This document shows positions 9,295 through 19,420 of a stretch of DNA of 64,000 nucleotides, piece by piece. Position 1 is the first letter of the stretch. Each line of letters starts with the position of its first letter. The DNA is from Yoonia sp. BS5-3 (GTDB lineage Bacteria > Pseudomonadota > Alphaproteobacteria > Rhodobacterales > Rhodobacteraceae): the NCBI RefSeq assembly GCF_038069655.2, contig NZ_CP150951.2, forward strand, positions 1,700,001 to 1,764,000, read 5' to 3'. Made by a program: the position numbers and the translations under genes. The notes beneath the pieces are model-generated. The model did no database searches. It was not told where the DNA came from and saw nothing but the letters and a program-made list of their open reading frames with translations.

Positions 9295-9801
9295 TCAACT
9301 TGTCGGTGCATAAACCCGGCAGAGCGGGTCAACCGGGGTTGGGCTGACCAGAAAGGTGGTTTCGGGGGGCATACCGCTTTCCTCAACCCAGCGCCCGTTC
9401 AGGCAGAAATCCTGCGCATAATTGCCAAGGTTGAACCCAAAGCCGGGGTCACCGCAATCATCGGCATCTCCGCCCGCGTTCCAGGCCTGGCTGATCCCAA
9501 GCCCCACATCCCCGGGCGTCATGAAGGCGTTGCGCGCAGGGTCAAAATAGAGCACCCATTGGTCGTCAGATCCGCGGGTCGCTATGTCCCATTTGCCCAA
9601 AAGCGTACCTTCGCGGTAGCCGGCGATTTTGAATAGGGTCACATCGTCCTGTGTCACGACAGGCTTGTTCAACGCTGATGGATTCAGCGACATCTGCCCG
9701 GTCATTGTATAGTCATTGGCCCCCTGCCAGCAGAAATAGAAATCCGCCGCATGCGCGCTGCTTGCCACAAGGGATATCGCAAAGGATACCGCTTTGATCA
9801 T
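9295..9801 (-). CDS. Small exported protein of unknown function
   Basis: A 168-residue protein with a clear signal peptide ([19 protein letters not shown]), then a Cys- and Trp-containing mature part (FYFCWQGANDYTMTG, DDCGDPGFGFNLGNYAQDFC, PLCRVY). These point to disulfides and a periplasmic or surface location. The ATG at 9801 overlaps the folC stop in an ATGA arrangement and follows GGGAG, so translation is coupled to folC. I do not recognise the family. Confidence 0.75.
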   Translation of the reverse strand: MIKAVSFAISLVASSAHAADFYFCWQGANDYTMTGQMSLNPSALNKPVVTQDDVTLFKIAGYREGTLLGKWDIATRGSDDQWVLYFDPARNAFMTPGDVGLGISQAWNAGGDADDCGDPGFGFNLGNYAQDFCLNGRWVEESGMPPETTFLVSPTPVDPLCRVYAPTS

Positions 9802-11072
9802 TTTACGTTCTCCCGCATCACATCCCCAGCAAGATAGAGCGATCCGCAAATCAAAATACGCGCCTGTGGTGCGTTTTGCACGATCTGGTCAATTGCCTCG
9901 GCAACACTGTCTGCTGTCGTCGCCTGCAGCCCCAGCTTGGCTGCCTCGGCGGCGGTTTGAGCCGCGTCCAATGTGCTTTGCTCGCCCGGAATAGAAACCC
10001 CCGTTAGACTATCGGCCACGTTAGCCAGCGGGCTGAGATAACCACTGATATCCTTGGTTTTCAACATCCCGCAAATCAGATGCAAAGGACGGGCAGGCAG
10101 GGCGCGCAGCGATTGTGCCAAGGCCCGCCCGGCCGCGGGGTTGTGCCCCCCGTCCAGCCAAAGCTCGGCCGTGCCTGCCCGATCCGCGAGCGCACCTGCC
10201 GTTAATCGTTCCATCCGCGCGGGCCAATAAACCTGCGTCAGCGCGGCCTCGCATGCTGCTTCTTCTCGGCCAAGCGCGCGCAAGGCGGCAATCGCGGCCC
10301 CGGCATTCATGATCTGATGGGCCCCGGGAAGTTTTGGCAGGGGCAGGTCAAGCAACCCGGTTTCGTCTTGATAGACTAACCGTCCCCGTTCAGAGGCAAC
10401 ATGCCAATGCTGTCCATATGCTAAAAGCGGCGCGCCTTTTTTCGCGGCGACTGCTTCGATCACATCCATGGCTTCATCATGTTGTGGGCCGACAATGCAC
10501 GGGACACCGCGCTTGATGATCCCGGCCTTTTCGCCAGCTATTTCGGGCAGCGTGTCCCCAAGGAATTGCTGATGGTCCAGATCCACGGGTGTGATGATTG
10601 TCAACGCCGGTGTATCGACCACATTGGTTGCATCAAGCCGCCCGCCCAAGCCAACCTCAAGCAAGGTGTAATCTGCGGCAGTTTCCGCAAAGGCCAACAG
10701 GGCCGCAACGGTGGTGATTTCAAAATAGGTGATCGGCGCGCTGTCATTGGCGGCATAACACCGATCCAGCACGGCGGTTAGGGTCTCTTCCGAGATCAGA
10801 TCGCCGGCCAGTCTGATCCGTTCGTGAAAACGGGCCAGATGCGGCGAGGTATAGGCATGCACTGCAGCGCCGCCATGCTCAAGCCCGGCGCGGATCATCG
10901 CCTGGGTGGAACCTTTGCCATTTGTGCCTGCCACATGAATGACGGGTGACAGCTTGTTCTGGGGGTTGTCCAGCGCGTCCAGCAATGTCCAGACACGATC
11001 AAGGACCAGATCGATGACCTTGGGGTGCAAGGCCAGCATCCGTTGCAGGATCACATCGGATTTTGCTGTCAC
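9798..11072 (-). CDS. folC: Bifunctional dihydrofolate synthase / folylpolyglutamate synthase
   Basis: A 424-residue cytosolic ligase that adds glutamate to dihydropteroate and folates using ATP. Visible family marks are the P-loop [13 protein letters not shown] near residue 48, the substrate segment [24 protein letters not shown], the DLDHQQFLG turn and the C-terminal Mur-ligase part with [12 protein letters not shown]. The length is normal. It begins with an ATGA overlap on accD, an arrangement common in alphaproteobacteria, so accD-folC and the downstream exported protein form one operon. Confidence 0.95.
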   Translation of the reverse strand: MTAKSDVILQRMLALHPKVIDLVLDRVWTLLDALDNPQNKLSPVIHVAGTNGKGSTQAMIRAGLEHGGAAVHAYTSPHLARFHERIRLAGDLISEETLTAVLDRCYAANDSAPITYFEITTVAALLAFAETAADYTLLEVGLGGRLDATNVVDTPALTIITPVDLDHQQFLGDTLPEIAGEKAGIIKRGVPCIVGPQHDEAMDVIEAVAAKKGAPLLAYGQHWHVASERGRLVYQDETGLLDLPLPKLPGAHQIMNAGAAIAALRALGREEAACEAALTQVYWPARMERLTAGALADRAGTAELWLDGGHNPAAGRALAQSLRALPARPLHLICGMLKTKDISGYLSPLANVADSLTGVSIPGEQSTLDAAQTAAEAAKLGLQATTADSVAEAIDQIVQNAPQARILICGSLYLAGDVMRENVK

Positions 11073-12022
11073 TTTGGCGCGTCCGGTGCGATTGGATCGC
11101 TCAGTTGCAGCGGCTCTTGTGGTTTGATTTCAGACAGGTTTCCAGGCGCGGGCAGATCACCTTTGATCGCCGGGTCTTGTTTCATCAAAAGGCGGATAAT
11201 GGTGACCAGTTCGTCTTTCAGGTCAGTCCGCTTGGTCACGCGGTCCAGCATCCCGTGATCCAGCAGGTATTCGGCGCGTTGGAACCCTTCAGGCAGTTTC
11301 TCACCGATGGTTTGTTCAATCACGCGGGCACCGGCAAAGCCGATCAACGCATTGGGTTCAGCGATTTGTACATCGCCCAGCATCGCGTAAGAGGCTGTCA
11401 CTCCGCCAGTGGTTGGGTGCGTCAACACAACGATATAGGGCAGCCCCGCCTCTTTGAGCATCTGCACGGCGATGGTCGTCCGGGGCATTTGCATCAGGCC
11501 CAGGATGCCCTCTTGCATCCGTGCGCCGCCAGCGGCCGAGAACAGAACCAAGGGGCGGCCCAGTTCGATAGCCCGTTCGGCAGCAGCGACGATAGCGTTG
11601 CCGACATACATCGACATTGAACCGCCCATAAAGGAAAAGTCCTGCACGGCTACAACAACACCGGTACGGCCCATTTCGCCTTCGGCCACAAGCATCGCGT
11701 CCTTTTCGCCGGTTTTGCGGCGCGCTTCTTTGATCCGGTCGGTATAGCGTTTCTGATCCCGGAAATGCAGCGGATCGGCCACAGGTTCGGGCACGTCAAC
11801 CTCGACGAAGACGCCGCCATCAAAGATGGAAAGCAGCCGGTCACGCGCCCCAATGGGCATATGGTGCCCGCAATTGGTGCAGACATTCAGATTGTCCGCC
11901 AGTTCCCGGTGGAACAACATCGTCCCGCAATCGCTGCATTTGGTCCACAGGTTCTCGGGCACTTCGCGGCGCGAAAAGAGCGAGTTGATCGTGGGGCGGA
12001 CGTAGTTGGTGATCCAGTTCAT
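11069..12022 (-). CDS. accD: Acetyl-CoA carboxylase carboxyltransferase subunit beta
   Basis: A 317-residue subunit which, with AccA, transfers the carboxyl group from biotin to acetyl-CoA in the first step of fatty-acid synthesis. The N-terminus has the four-Cys zinc ribbon ([10 protein letters not shown] and [10 protein letters not shown]). The carboxyltransferase core follows, with [12 protein letters not shown] and [17 protein letters not shown], the acyl-CoA/biotin-binding loops. The length is typical, and its stop overlaps the folC start. Confidence 0.96.
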   Translation of the reverse strand: MNWITNYVRPTINSLFSRREVPENLWTKCSDCGTMLFHRELADNLNVCTNCGHHMPIGARDRLLSIFDGGVFVEVDVPEPVADPLHFRDQKRYTDRIKEARRKTGEKDAMLVAEGEMGRTGVVVAVQDFSFMGGSMSMYVGNAIVAAAERAIELGRPLVLFSAAGGARMQEGILGLMQMPRTTIAVQMLKEAGLPYIVVLTHPTTGGVTASYAMLGDVQIAEPNALIGFAGARVIEQTIGEKLPEGFQRAEYLLDHGMLDRVTKRTDLKDELVTIIRLLMKQDPAIKGDLPAPGNLSEIKPQEPLQLSDPIAPDAPK

Positions 12023-12114
12023 GGGCGGCCTTCTGGGTTAACCCGTTCCAGATATGCTGCAAGGGCAGAAAATGCAATCGCAGCCGGCCACCAGATCATG
12101 CAATTTCGCACCTA

Positions 12115-13020
12115 TCACCGCCGCAGCGCGACCCGGGCCGCCAGCCACATTGTCAGCACTGAGAGCGTGCTGAACAAAATGCTGAACGTCATCCAAGGCC
12201 CCGCGATTGCTGCGATCTCGGCGCTGACCTCATCGGCGTTTACGCAGGGCAACAAAAAGAGCGCCAGGCCAGACATGGGCCATTCATCAACGGCGACAAA
12301 CAGTGTTGCCGCCACATTTGTTCCCAGATGCAGGCCGATAGCTGCCCCCAATGTCCCTGTCCGGGCCGTCAGATCGGCACAGGCCGCCCCCAGCATTCCT
12401 GCCCAAATCGCATAAACGAACCCTTCGGGCCCGCTATTGCCGTTCCAGAAATGGATCGCGCCAAACAGGATTGAGGGCACGCCCATCCACAGCCAGCGGC
12501 TTGTCGACAGGCAGGCCAGCTGTTGCTGCAAATAGCCGCGAAAGACGATCTCTTCTGTGATGACCTGAATCAATATGGCGGCCAGCGCGAGGGGGACAAT
12601 CATCAACCAGACAAGTGGATTATGGGCCAGCGATGGCTCGCCCCATTGTCCCCATGGCAAGACGACTTGCACCAAGATCAACAACAGACCCACCGCAACG
12701 GCGACCTTTCGCATGTGATGCCAGGCGGTCTGGTAAGGCCCAATCAGTGACCAAAACCCCCGCCCATGATAGCGGCGCACTGCTTTGACAAAGATCAGTG
12801 CCGATATCCCGAAAATACCAAACTGCGCCAACGAGCCACTGACAGTGGTGCCTTCATAAAGCGCCGTCTGGGCTGCAAGCGGCAGCACCATCGAAAGCAG
12901 AAAGGGTGTGCCGATAAATGCGATTGCAAAGATGGCAGCCACCCCAAGCACAATCCTTGGTTGCGTGACGTGTCGGGCAGGGCGCACAAAGTCCTGGTGG
13001 GGGCCGTAATCATCTATCAT
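12115..13020 (-). CDS. CPBP-family intramembrane glutamic protease
   Basis: A 301-residue integral membrane protein with six to eight hydrophobic helices. The conserved motifs are [15 protein letters not shown] (paired Glu and Arg) in the middle, followed by FGAIHFWNG and GLHLGTN, which supply the His residues of the Abi/CPBP (Rce1-like) site. The ATG at 13020 is chosen: longer versions would overlap the divergent ilvD leader and add an atypical arginine-rich stretch. The substrate is unknown. It is divergent from ilvD. Confidence 0.8.
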   Translation of the reverse strand: MIDDYGPHQDFVRPARHVTQPRIVLGVAAIFAIAFIGTPFLLSMVLPLAAQTALYEGTTVSGSLAQFGIFGISALIFVKAVRRYHGRGFWSLIGPYQTAWHHMRKVAVAVGLLLILVQVVLPWGQWGEPSLAHNPLVWLMIVPLALAAILIQVITEEIVFRGYLQQQLACLSTSRWLWMGVPSILFGAIHFWNGNSGPEGFVYAIWAGMLGAACADLTARTGTLGAAIGLHLGTNVAATLFVAVDEWPMSGLALFLLPCVNADEVSAEIAAIAGPWMTFSILFSTLSVLTMWLAARVALRR

Positions 13021-13129
13021 TTTCCCATCTACGCATGGCCCAGACGAGGCTGCAACCGTGACTTCAACCTTGCGCCTGCCCCGCCCACTATTTAGACCCG
13101 AACCCAATAGTTTTCCGGGAGACAAAGAG

Positions 13130-14863
13130 ATGCTCAAAGGCAAGGCCGACAAAACCAATCTACCTAGCCGCCACGTGACGATGGGACCTGCGCGCGCGCC
13201 GCACCGGTCCTATTACTATGCGATGGGCCTTGATGAAGAGGATATCGCAGAGCCGTTTATCGGCGTCGCCACCTGCTGGAACGAAGCGGCCCCCTGTAAC
13301 ATCTCTTTGAACCGGCAGGCCCAGGCCGTCAAACTTGGCGTGAAAGCAGCCAATGGTACCCCGCGTGAGTTCACCACGATCACCGTCACTGACGGGATCG
13401 CAATGGGGCATGAGGGTATGCGCTCATCCCTGGCCAGCCGCGAGGCGATCGCCGACACGGTTGAGCTGACAATGCGCGGCCATTGCTATGATGCGATTGT
13501 GGGCCTTGCCGGATGTGATAAATCTTTGCCCGGTATGATGATGGCCATGGTGCGTCTGAACACCCCATCTGTCTTTATGTATGGCGGATCGATCATGCCA
13601 GGCCGGTTTAACGGCAAAGACGTCACCGTGCAGGATGTGTTCGAGGCCGTGGGCCGCCATCAGGCTGGTGCGAATTCAGACGAAGAACTGCGCGCTCTTG
13701 AAAAAGTGGCCTGCCCCAGTGCGGGCGCCTGTGGTGGTCAGTTTACCGCCAATACTATGGCCTGTGTGTCCGAGGCTGTTGGGCTCGCTCTGATGAATTC
13801 GGCCGGTGCGCCAGCGCCATATGAATCCCGCGATCAATATGCACAGGCCAGCGGCGAAGCGGTGATGAACCTTCTTGAAAAGAACATCCGCGCCCGTGAT
13901 ATCGTTACGCGCAAGTCGCTGGAAAACGCGGCCCGTGTCGTTGCTTGTACGGGCGGGTCCACCAATGCGGGTCTGCACCTGCCCGCGATCGCCCATGAGG
14001 CAGGCATTGATTTTGACCTGTTTGATGTCTGTGACATTTTCCACGACACGCCCTATTTTGTCGATCTGAAACCGGGCGGGCAATATGTGGCCAAAGACCT
14101 TTATGAGGTTGGCGGTGTGCCTGTCGTGATGAAGGAATTGCGCAAAGCGGGTCTGATCCACGAAGATTGCATGACCGCGTCCGGCCGCCCTATCGGTGAA
14201 GAGCTGGACAAGATCGAAGGCGAAGCGGATGGGCGCGTGATCTACCCTGTCGAAAAACCAATCACAAAAACCGGCGGCGTTGTTGGTCTGAAGGGCAATT
14301 TGGCCCCTGAAGGCGCAATTGTGAAAGTCGCAGGCATGTCCGAAGACGAGCAAGTCTTTACCGGCCCAGCCCGTGTGTTCGAATGCGAAGAAGACGCGTT
14401 CGAAGCCGTCAAGGCCCGCGGCTACAAAGAAGGCGAGGTTCTGGTGATCCGTAATGAAGGCCCGTCCGGCGGGCCGGGCATGCGCGAGATGCTGGCGACC
14501 ACGGCCGCCCTGTCTGGTCAGGGCATGGGCAAAAAAGTTGCTTTGATCACGGATGGTCGTTTCTCGGGCGCGACACGCGGCTTCTGTGTTGGCCATGTTG
14601 GGCCAGAGGCCGCCCATGCCGGTCCGATTGGTCTTTTGCAGGATGGCGATATGATTACTATCAATGCGGTTACGGGTGAATTGTCTGTCGCCCTGAGCGA
14701 TGAAGAGCTGGCCACCCGCCGCGAAAACTGGAAAGGCCCGCGCGAGACGATCTATGCATCTGGTGCGCTGTGGAAATATGCCCAGCTTGTTGGCGGCGCG
14801 CAGCAAGGCGCTGTCACCCATCCCGGCGCAAAATCCGAAAAACACATCTACATGGATTTGTAA
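13130..14863 (+). CDS. ilvD: Dihydroxy-acid dehydratase
   Basis: A 577-residue iron-sulfur enzyme of branched-chain amino-acid synthesis that converts dihydroxy-isovalerate and -methylvalerate to the keto acids. Conserved stretches include [31 protein letters not shown] and [16 protein letters not shown], with the Cys cluster ligands. [12 protein letters not shown] and [17 protein letters not shown] carry the catalytic Ser region. The ATG at 13130 follows GGGAG. A small exported protein starts 4 bp after its stop and is probably co-transcribed. Confidence 0.95.
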   Translation: MLKGKADKTNLPSRHVTMGPARAPHRSYYYAMGLDEEDIAEPFIGVATCWNEAAPCNISLNRQAQAVKLGVKAANGTPREFTTITVTDGIAMGHEGMRSSLASREAIADTVELTMRGHCYDAIVGLAGCDKSLPGMMMAMVRLNTPSVFMYGGSIMPGRFNGKDVTVQDVFEAVGRHQAGANSDEELRALEKVACPSAGACGGQFTANTMACVSEAVGLALMNSAGAPAPYESRDQYAQASGEAVMNLLEKNIRARDIVTRKSLENAARVVACTGGSTNAGLHLPAIAHEAGIDFDLFDVCDIFHDTPYFVDLKPGGQYVAKDLYEVGGVPVVMKELRKAGLIHEDCMTASGRPIGEELDKIEGEADGRVIYPVEKPITKTGGVVGLKGNLAPEGAIVKVAGMSEDEQVFTGPARVFECEEDAFEAVKARGYKEGEVLVIRNEGPSGGPGMREMLATTAALSGQGMGKKVALITDGRFSGATRGFCVGHVGPEAAHAGPIGLLQDGDMITINAVTGELSVALSDEELATRRENWKGPRETIYASGALWKYAQLVGGAQQGAVTHPGAKSEKHIYMDL

Positions 14864-14867
14864 CAGA

Positions 14868-15479
14868 ATGATCCGTGCCTTTTGGGGGGGTATCTGTGCG
14901 GGCGCGATTGCGGCCTGCACCCCCGTTGCTCCGGCCCAAACGGTTGCGCTGGCTGGCGGCGATGTCTCGGTCACAACCCCTGCCGGTTATTGTGTCGACG
15001 GTCAGGCCAGCACACCCCGGAACGGGTTTGCCGTGCTTGCCCCATGCGCAACTTTGGGGGCGCAAACCGGGGCGCCGTCGGTCATCGGGGTGGCTACCGT
15101 GCAGGTCGGCGCGCCCGAAAGCGGCACGATCATGGATGATGAAGCCGCGCTGCGTGATTTTCTGATCACCGATGCCGGAAATGCGCTGTTGAGCAGTGAA
15201 GGCGAGGGGGCGGATGTGACAATCCTGTCGACCCAGGCTTTTGACAATCAGGTTATGGTCCATTTTGCCGATGCCGGGCCTGCCCCATTGGCGGGGTTGC
15301 AGCCCGAAGAATGGCGCGCCTTCACGCGGGCAAATGGCCGCTTGGTGACGATTGCCGTCAGAGGTCTGGCACAGGCACCGCTGCAAGATGGCCCAGGGGC
15401 AGGATTGCTGAAGCTGGTAATCTCCGGGGTCAAGGCCGTGACAAGCGCGGCCCCGGCCGCAACACCGGCTGCGATCTAA
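14868..15479 (+). CDS. Exported protein of unknown function, possible lipoprotein
   Basis: A 203-residue protein with an N-terminal hydrophobic signal. AIAAC, with Cys near residue 17, could be a lipobox, or signal peptidase I could cut after APAQT. The mature part is small-residue-rich, with YCVDGQAS and an RANGRLVTIAVRGLAQAPL strand near the end. I do not recognise a domain. The start is 4 bp downstream of ilvD, so the two are likely translated from one message; no functional link is implied. Confidence 0.65.
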   Translation: MIRAFWGGICAGAIAACTPVAPAQTVALAGGDVSVTTPAGYCVDGQASTPRNGFAVLAPCATLGAQTGAPSVIGVATVQVGAPESGTIMDDEAALRDFLITDAGNALLSSEGEGADVTILSTQAFDNQVMVHFADAGPAPLAGLQPEEWRAFTRANGRLVTIAVRGLAQAPLQDGPGAGLLKLVISGVKAVTSAAPAATPAAI

Positions 15480-15539
15480 GTTGTTTCCTTCTTCAGTCGG
15501 GTTTGGCACAGTACCGGTCAACCCAGCGCAAGGGCTTGT

Positions 15540-16313
15540 ATGGCAATATCACAGCATAGTTTGATCGGACGTCTGCTTCATGAACGCACGCTTGCCCGTT
15601 GGCGGCGCGCGGCACGAAATGCGGGCAATGCCGAGCTGGGATCGTTGCGTACCCAGCGCAAACAGGCTCGGCAGCTCTTTGCGTCTTTGCAGGAACTGGC
15701 CCATGTTGCTGATGCACGGCTTGCGCTGCCGCGGATCGGGTCGACCACATTCCCGCGCCCCGCCGGGACCGATTGGTCATGGCGGCCAAAGGCTTGGCGG
15801 TCGACCTATATTGGGGGTGGTGCTGCCCCGGCGGAAAATAAATCCGGCGTTGGGGATGAGCTGACCCTGTTTCACGATTGCCCGCAATCCGAAGTCACGC
15901 TGCGCCAGATCCGCAACAAAGGCGAAGCTGATTTTGCCCCTTTTGGTTTGACGCTGGAGGTGTTCCACTTTGCCGGAAGCTTTCTGTCCCTGGTCATCGA
16001 GGTGCCGCCTGCTTCTTGCAACGGCTTACAAAAACGGCACCTGATCCAGCTGGGGGCCGCCATTGACCGCGAAGCGCCGATCACCATCCATGCACGTTTG
16101 AATGTCAAACACGGGCCCAATGTAGAACAGATCCTGATGACATTGCCCGACGAAGGGGGTGATGTCGCGGTTGAGTTCGACCTGGCTTATTCCCAGTTGA
16201 ACGAAAAGCGGGCAGAGCGGATGTGGATCGACCTGATGTTCGAAAACCCCTCCATGAACAGGATCGCCTTGCGCGATATCAACCTAAGCCGTCACCCACG
16301 GGCGGAAATCTGA
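15540..16313 (+). CDS. Conserved hypothetical protein, DUF6478-like
   Basis: A 257-residue cytosolic protein with a basic helical N-terminus (RTLARWRRAARNAGNA), a central DWSWRPKAW segment and a C-terminal region of beta strands ending RIALRDINLSRHPRAEI. I associate this pattern with a family restricted to Rhodobacteraceae (DUF6478). The name is recalled and unverified. No catalytic motif is visible. The next gene starts 12 bp downstream and probably belongs to the same unit. Confidence 0.65.
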   Translation: MAISQHSLIGRLLHERTLARWRRAARNAGNAELGSLRTQRKQARQLFASLQELAHVADARLALPRIGSTTFPRPAGTDWSWRPKAWRSTYIGGGAAPAENKSGVGDELTLFHDCPQSEVTLRQIRNKGEADFAPFGLTLEVFHFAGSFLSLVIEVPPASCNGLQKRHLIQLGAAIDREAPITIHARLNVKHGPNVEQILMTLPDEGGDVAVEFDLAYSQLNEKRAERMWIDLMFENPSMNRIALRDINLSRHPRAEI

Positions 16314-16325
16314 TATGGATGAGGA

Positions 16326-16694
16326 ATGAGCGGTCTTAAACTGACAAAAACCGGCCTTGCCAATGGTGTCTGGCAGGGGGTTCTGACCGGCGCCGGGGAT
16401 CAGGCGCCGCGCTTGCAGGTGACCTGCGACGGACACCCGATTGATGGGATTACCCTGCAGCATGATCAGGAGGCTGGTCTCTGGCAGGTGGCACTGCCGA
16501 TCCCATCACAGCTGATCAATGACGGGCTACAAACCATTCTCATCCGGGATGAGGACGGTGAAACGCTTTGCAGTATTGCGCTTTTGGCCGGGGACGCTTT
16601 GGCCGATGATCTGCGGTCTGAAATTGATTTGCTACGCAATGAGCTTGATCTGCTCAAAGGTGCATTCCGCGCCCATTGTCGTGATAGTGCGTAA
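16326..16694 (+). CDS. Conserved hypothetical protein
   Basis: A 122-residue protein. A beta-rich N-terminal two thirds (QVTCDGHPIDGITLQHDQ, QVALPIPSQLINDGLQT) is followed by a short helical tail with a coiled-coil feel (SEIDLLRNELDLLKGAF). A GAGGAATG start context supports the ATG. It probably functions with the preceding DUF6478-like protein; nothing more can be said. It converges on the T3SS locus. Confidence 0.6.
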   Translation: MSGLKLTKTGLANGVWQGVLTGAGDQAPRLQVTCDGHPIDGITLQHDQEAGLWQVALPIPSQLINDGLQTILIRDEDGETLCSIALLAGDALADDLRSEIDLLRNELDLLKGAFRAHCRDSA

Positions 16695-16726
16695 GGTCCG
16701 GCATATGTAAGCCAATATGCCGAACC
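16695..16726. terminator. Bidirectional terminator-like hairpin
   Basis: GGTCCGGCATAT pairs with ATATGCCGAACC with one mismatch over 12 bp and an 8-base loop. It sits exactly between two convergent genes and marks the left edge of the T3SS cluster. Confidence 0.55.
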
Positions 16727-16744
16727 TGAAACCTTTTGACGCTA

Positions 16745-17209
16745 CTATACCCTTGTCATGAACGCTTCTGTGTCCTGGGGGGCCGCGGCCGTGTTCATCA
16801 CCTCTTCGTCGCCTTGCAAATAGCTGGCGGCTTCATCGCTGTTCCAGAACTGCACGTATTTCAGAAAATCTGTCATCAATTCTTCGAACAGGACCGTGTC
16901 GATCGCGCGCACATCGATCCGACTGCATAGCGCGAGTGTTTTGAAATCAGGTGTCAGGGACAGTCGCGCGGCGCCGGTCATGCCGCCCTGATAATTCCCG
17001 ATCAACAGGTTCGTACAAATTGTCGCATCTGCAACGCCTGTGAATTTTTCGATGACATGGACAAGCTCAATCGTGTGCATATCGATTTTGACAAAATCGA
17101 TGATTGTCTCATCTTCGAATTTGATGCTGGCATGGTCGCCCTGCCAGACAAGGCTTTCGGCGCCAAGTTTTGTGTTCAGAAAGTCGAGAATTTCGTCAGC
17201 TTGTTGCAT
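16745..17209 (-). CDS. T3SS class I-type small acidic chaperone
   Basis: A 154-residue acidic protein of alternating strands and helices without a signal peptide, in the size and composition range of CesT/YscB-type export chaperones (SIKFEDETIIDFVKID, LCSRIDVRAIDTVLFEEL). It is the third gene of the sctW unit, 59 bp after the SycN-like gene, with AAGGA before the ATG. In Yersinia the gatekeeper YopN is escorted by a SycN/YscB heterodimer. By position this could be the YscB partner, but it could also serve another substrate. Confidence 0.6.
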   Translation of the reverse strand: MQQADEILDFLNTKLGAESLVWQGDHASIKFEDETIIDFVKIDMHTIELVHVIEKFTGVADATICTNLLIGNYQGGMTGAARLSLTPDFKTLALCSRIDVRAIDTVLFEELMTDFLKYVQFWNSDEAASYLQGDEEVMNTAAAPQDTEAFMTRV

Positions 17210-17268
17210 GGTTTCAGTCCTTTAAGTTTTTTTTGAGTGGGTTGGGAAAAACGAATATAATGCGCGTC

Positions 17269-17652
17269 CTAGGGCGCGCCGCTTTGCAACTGGATCAACC
17301 GATCCAGGCAGTGTTCTATCTTTTGCAGATCAAAGGCGTTGCTGGGTATGTTTGCGGCCAGCACGAACGCGCCTCCGACCATTCCTGCCGTGATGGGCAG
17401 TTGCGTCATTGGATCGCGCTGGGCCAGGCTAAGGAACCGGGCCATGTCATCTGCGGTTGGCCGGTCTGCCCGGGCGGCCTTCAACGACATAATGGCACGT
17501 TTGCCGTCGGCGCTGGGCGCAAAGCCTAAAATGCCTGCGCGTTCAAAGGCGAAATTGTAGCTGCCATCCTCGGCTGGCCCTACCGGCGACATGCCCAGAT
17601 TGCCGACAAAGTCGTTGATGGCTTGCACTGATTTGGGAGAGAAACCTTGCAT
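17269..17652 (-). CDS. sycN: SycN-like T3SS gatekeeper chaperone
   Basis: A 127-residue protein starting 9 bp after the sctW stop, with AGGA upstream. Length and layout resemble SycN: an N-terminal helix, a GSYNFAFERAGILGF strand pair, then a central segment. It closes with LAANIPSNAFDLQKIEHCL and the RLIQLQ terminal helix, similar in plan to the LLRLQ end of SycN. The expected role is to bind the N-terminus of SctW in the cytosol and deliver it to the export gate. The assignment uses recalled family sequence and gene order. Confidence 0.65.
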   Translation of the reverse strand: MQGFSPKSVQAINDFVGNLGMSPVGPAEDGSYNFAFERAGILGFAPSADGKRAIMSLKAARADRPTADDMARFLSLAQRDPMTQLPITAGMVGGAFVLAANIPSNAFDLQKIEHCLDRLIQLQSGAP

Positions 17653-17661
17653 GTTCAGATC

Positions 17662-18843
17662 CTATTGGGCGGTGGCGCTAAACGCGGCTTCTTCTTTGGC
17701 GGAAAGTTCGATCTGCAGATTTTGCAGCATCGTGCTTTGCTGCAAACGGGCAGGGTTTGACGCCACAGACCGATCAGAGATCAGCCGGTGCATGTCATGC
17801 AGACCATTGGCAAAGACAACCATGGTCTGCTCAGACGCTGGTTCAAAACCCTCTACTAGGCGTCTTGCGTCGCTCAGGCTGGGGGATGTTTTGGCGCAGT
17901 AATTCAGGAGCGCACTCGTCAGCGCAGTTGATGATTGCGCGGAATCCGGTGCAAAGCTGGGATCAATGCGTTGGACCTGCCCGATCAGCCTGTCGCCTTC
18001 TTCGTAAACGGTGCGCATTTCTTTCAAAGCGCTCAGTTCTTTGACCAGCCCGCCCAAGATCACAGGGTCGATCTGACTGTCGGCATTGGCCAATTCGCGG
18101 CCCGCAGTATCAAGGAACAGATCGATTACTTCGTTAAAGTGCAGGCGTATGTTAAAGCCAGACAGCTGGTCAAAAAGCTGGCCCATGTCTTTATTGCCGC
18201 GCAGCATCTCGCGATAGGTGTCACGTAGGGCGCCGGGCGCGGTTTCCAGGGTCGGGGCCTTTTCTGAGGCAGCCTCCGCGATGGCATAACCTGCGGCGAT
18301 ATCCCGTTTGATATCCGGGTCGTCAAAAGAACGCTCGGCCTCGTTTAGCAGGGCTTGGAATTCGGGGCTGGCATCCGTCTCTTCGAAGTAACGCCGCGCG
18401 ATCTGAAGCGCTCCATATTGATGGGTGACGTCCCCATCAAAATCGCGCAAGGCCTCCAGAATGTCATCGGCTGTTGGGGATTTCCCGCCGCCGCCGCTGA
18501 GCAGATCTTCGAAGCCTTGCAGTTGGCTGACAAGATTGCGCAGCTCTGCTTCGCGGGGCATGTCTGGCAGTTTGTCGTAATATTCGGCGATCCGGGTCAG
18601 GGCTTCGATATTCACGCCAGCACCTTGCCGGATTTTCGCCTGGCCCAGCGTTTTCTTGTCCGCGAATTTGCCGACGGCATTGCCGATTTCTTCCTGGATG
18701 TCGCTTAGGTCGGAATTCTTGGGAATAGCCGTTGCTGCATCGCCCTTACGCTCGCCGCGATTCGCTTGCTGCACTTCGGCCCCAAGCTGGGACTGCACGT
18801 TGGCCGAGGCAACATTCTGTCTGGCAATGCCGAGTTCGCTCAT
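17662..18843 (-). CDS. sctW: T3SS gatekeeper (YopN-TyeA type)
   Basis: A 393-residue protein of the YopN/InvE/MxiC family, which holds back effector export until the translocators have been secreted. An N-terminal Gln/Asn-rich secretion-signal-like stretch precedes a mostly helical HrpJ-type region (RIAEYYDKLPDMPREAELRN, LRDFDGDVTHQYGALQIA) and a C-terminal TyeA-like part (YCAKTSPSLSDARRL, NGLHDMHRLISDRSVA). The fused length suggests YopN and TyeA in one chain. AAGGAA precedes the ATG. It is transcribed divergently from the translocator block, with a shared regulatory box in the gap. Confidence 0.85.
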   Translation of the reverse strand: MSELGIARQNVASANVQSQLGAEVQQANRGERKGDAATAIPKNSDLSDIQEEIGNAVGKFADKKTLGQAKIRQGAGVNIEALTRIAEYYDKLPDMPREAELRNLVSQLQGFEDLLSGGGGKSPTADDILEALRDFDGDVTHQYGALQIARRYFEETDASPEFQALLNEAERSFDDPDIKRDIAAGYAIAEAASEKAPTLETAPGALRDTYREMLRGNKDMGQLFDQLSGFNIRLHFNEVIDLFLDTAGRELANADSQIDPVILGGLVKELSALKEMRTVYEEGDRLIGQVQRIDPSFAPDSAQSSTALTSALLNYCAKTSPSLSDARRLVEGFEPASEQTMVVFANGLHDMHRLISDRSVASNPARLQQSTMLQNLQIELSAKEEAAFSATAQ

Positions 18844-18916
18844 AATTCCTTACCCTTTTGCGCCCAATGCGGGTGGCCGCGTTGGCACAGACTTTAGCGA
18901 AGGGCGCAGCGCTGAT

Positions 18917-18932
18917 TGTGTCGAACAGTACA
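18917..18932. promoter_or_regulatory. Shared T3SS box (TGTGTCGAACAGTACA) between divergent units
   Basis: This 16-bp palindrome of the TGTRC-N6-GYACA type lies in the sctW/19012 gap. To the right, TATGGT (18953-18958) lies 28.5 bp from its centre. To the left on the minus strand, TAAAGT (complement of 18891-18896) lies at the same distance. One box could therefore activate both directions. Confidence 0.7.
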
Positions 18933-19011
18933 GCAACGCCAAATTTGCACCCTATGGTGAGGGTCAAGCGGTTCGCCGCAGCCACACCAGATTTCGACAA
19001 GACAGGCGGAT

Positions 19012-19419
19012 ATGACCCTGGCCGAACATCACTCAGAAAACGCATTGCGCGGGCAGGACCCTGCCGCCGTGCTTGCACGCGTGCGCAAGGATAGTCAGCG
19101 CCGTTCGGCGCGGTATGAGGCAATCTTTGATGAGGTCGCCAAGACCCTGGATATTTTGACCAAGCATCGCCTTTTGAAAGAGGATGTGCAGTTTCAGGGG
19201 TTAATGCAGGCCCTGATCGGCATTGAAGACGCCGATATCCTGCATGACCGTGTTCTGGCGCTTGTTGCTTACGTAAACCGCGTTTCCGAGGCGCATGGTG
19301 TGAAGCTGCAGGCGGGCATTAGCGGCCCACCCGACCCAGTTGTCCTGAACCAACGGCCCACTCACCTTGCCGATCAGGATGACGATCTTCTTCAACGGAC
19401 AAGACTACAGGTAAGATAG
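19012..19419 (+). CDS. T3SS-locus protein of unknown function
   Basis: A 135-residue, charged, largely helical cytosolic protein (RKDSQRRSARYEAIFDEVAK) with a polar C-terminal tail. It is the first gene of the plus-strand unit and starts 1 bp before the tip candidate's own unit; AGGCGG precedes the ATG. In Yersinia the small cytosolic regulator LcrG precedes the tip gene lcrV. The position is similar, but I see no clear sequence resemblance and do not assign that function. Confidence 0.55.
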   Translation: MTLAEHHSENALRGQDPAAVLARVRKDSQRRSARYEAIFDEVAKTLDILTKHRLLKEDVQFQGLMQALIGIEDADILHDRVLALVAYVNRVSEAHGVKLQAGISGPPDPVVLNQRPTHLADQDDDLLQRTRLQVR

Positions 19420-19420
19420 C

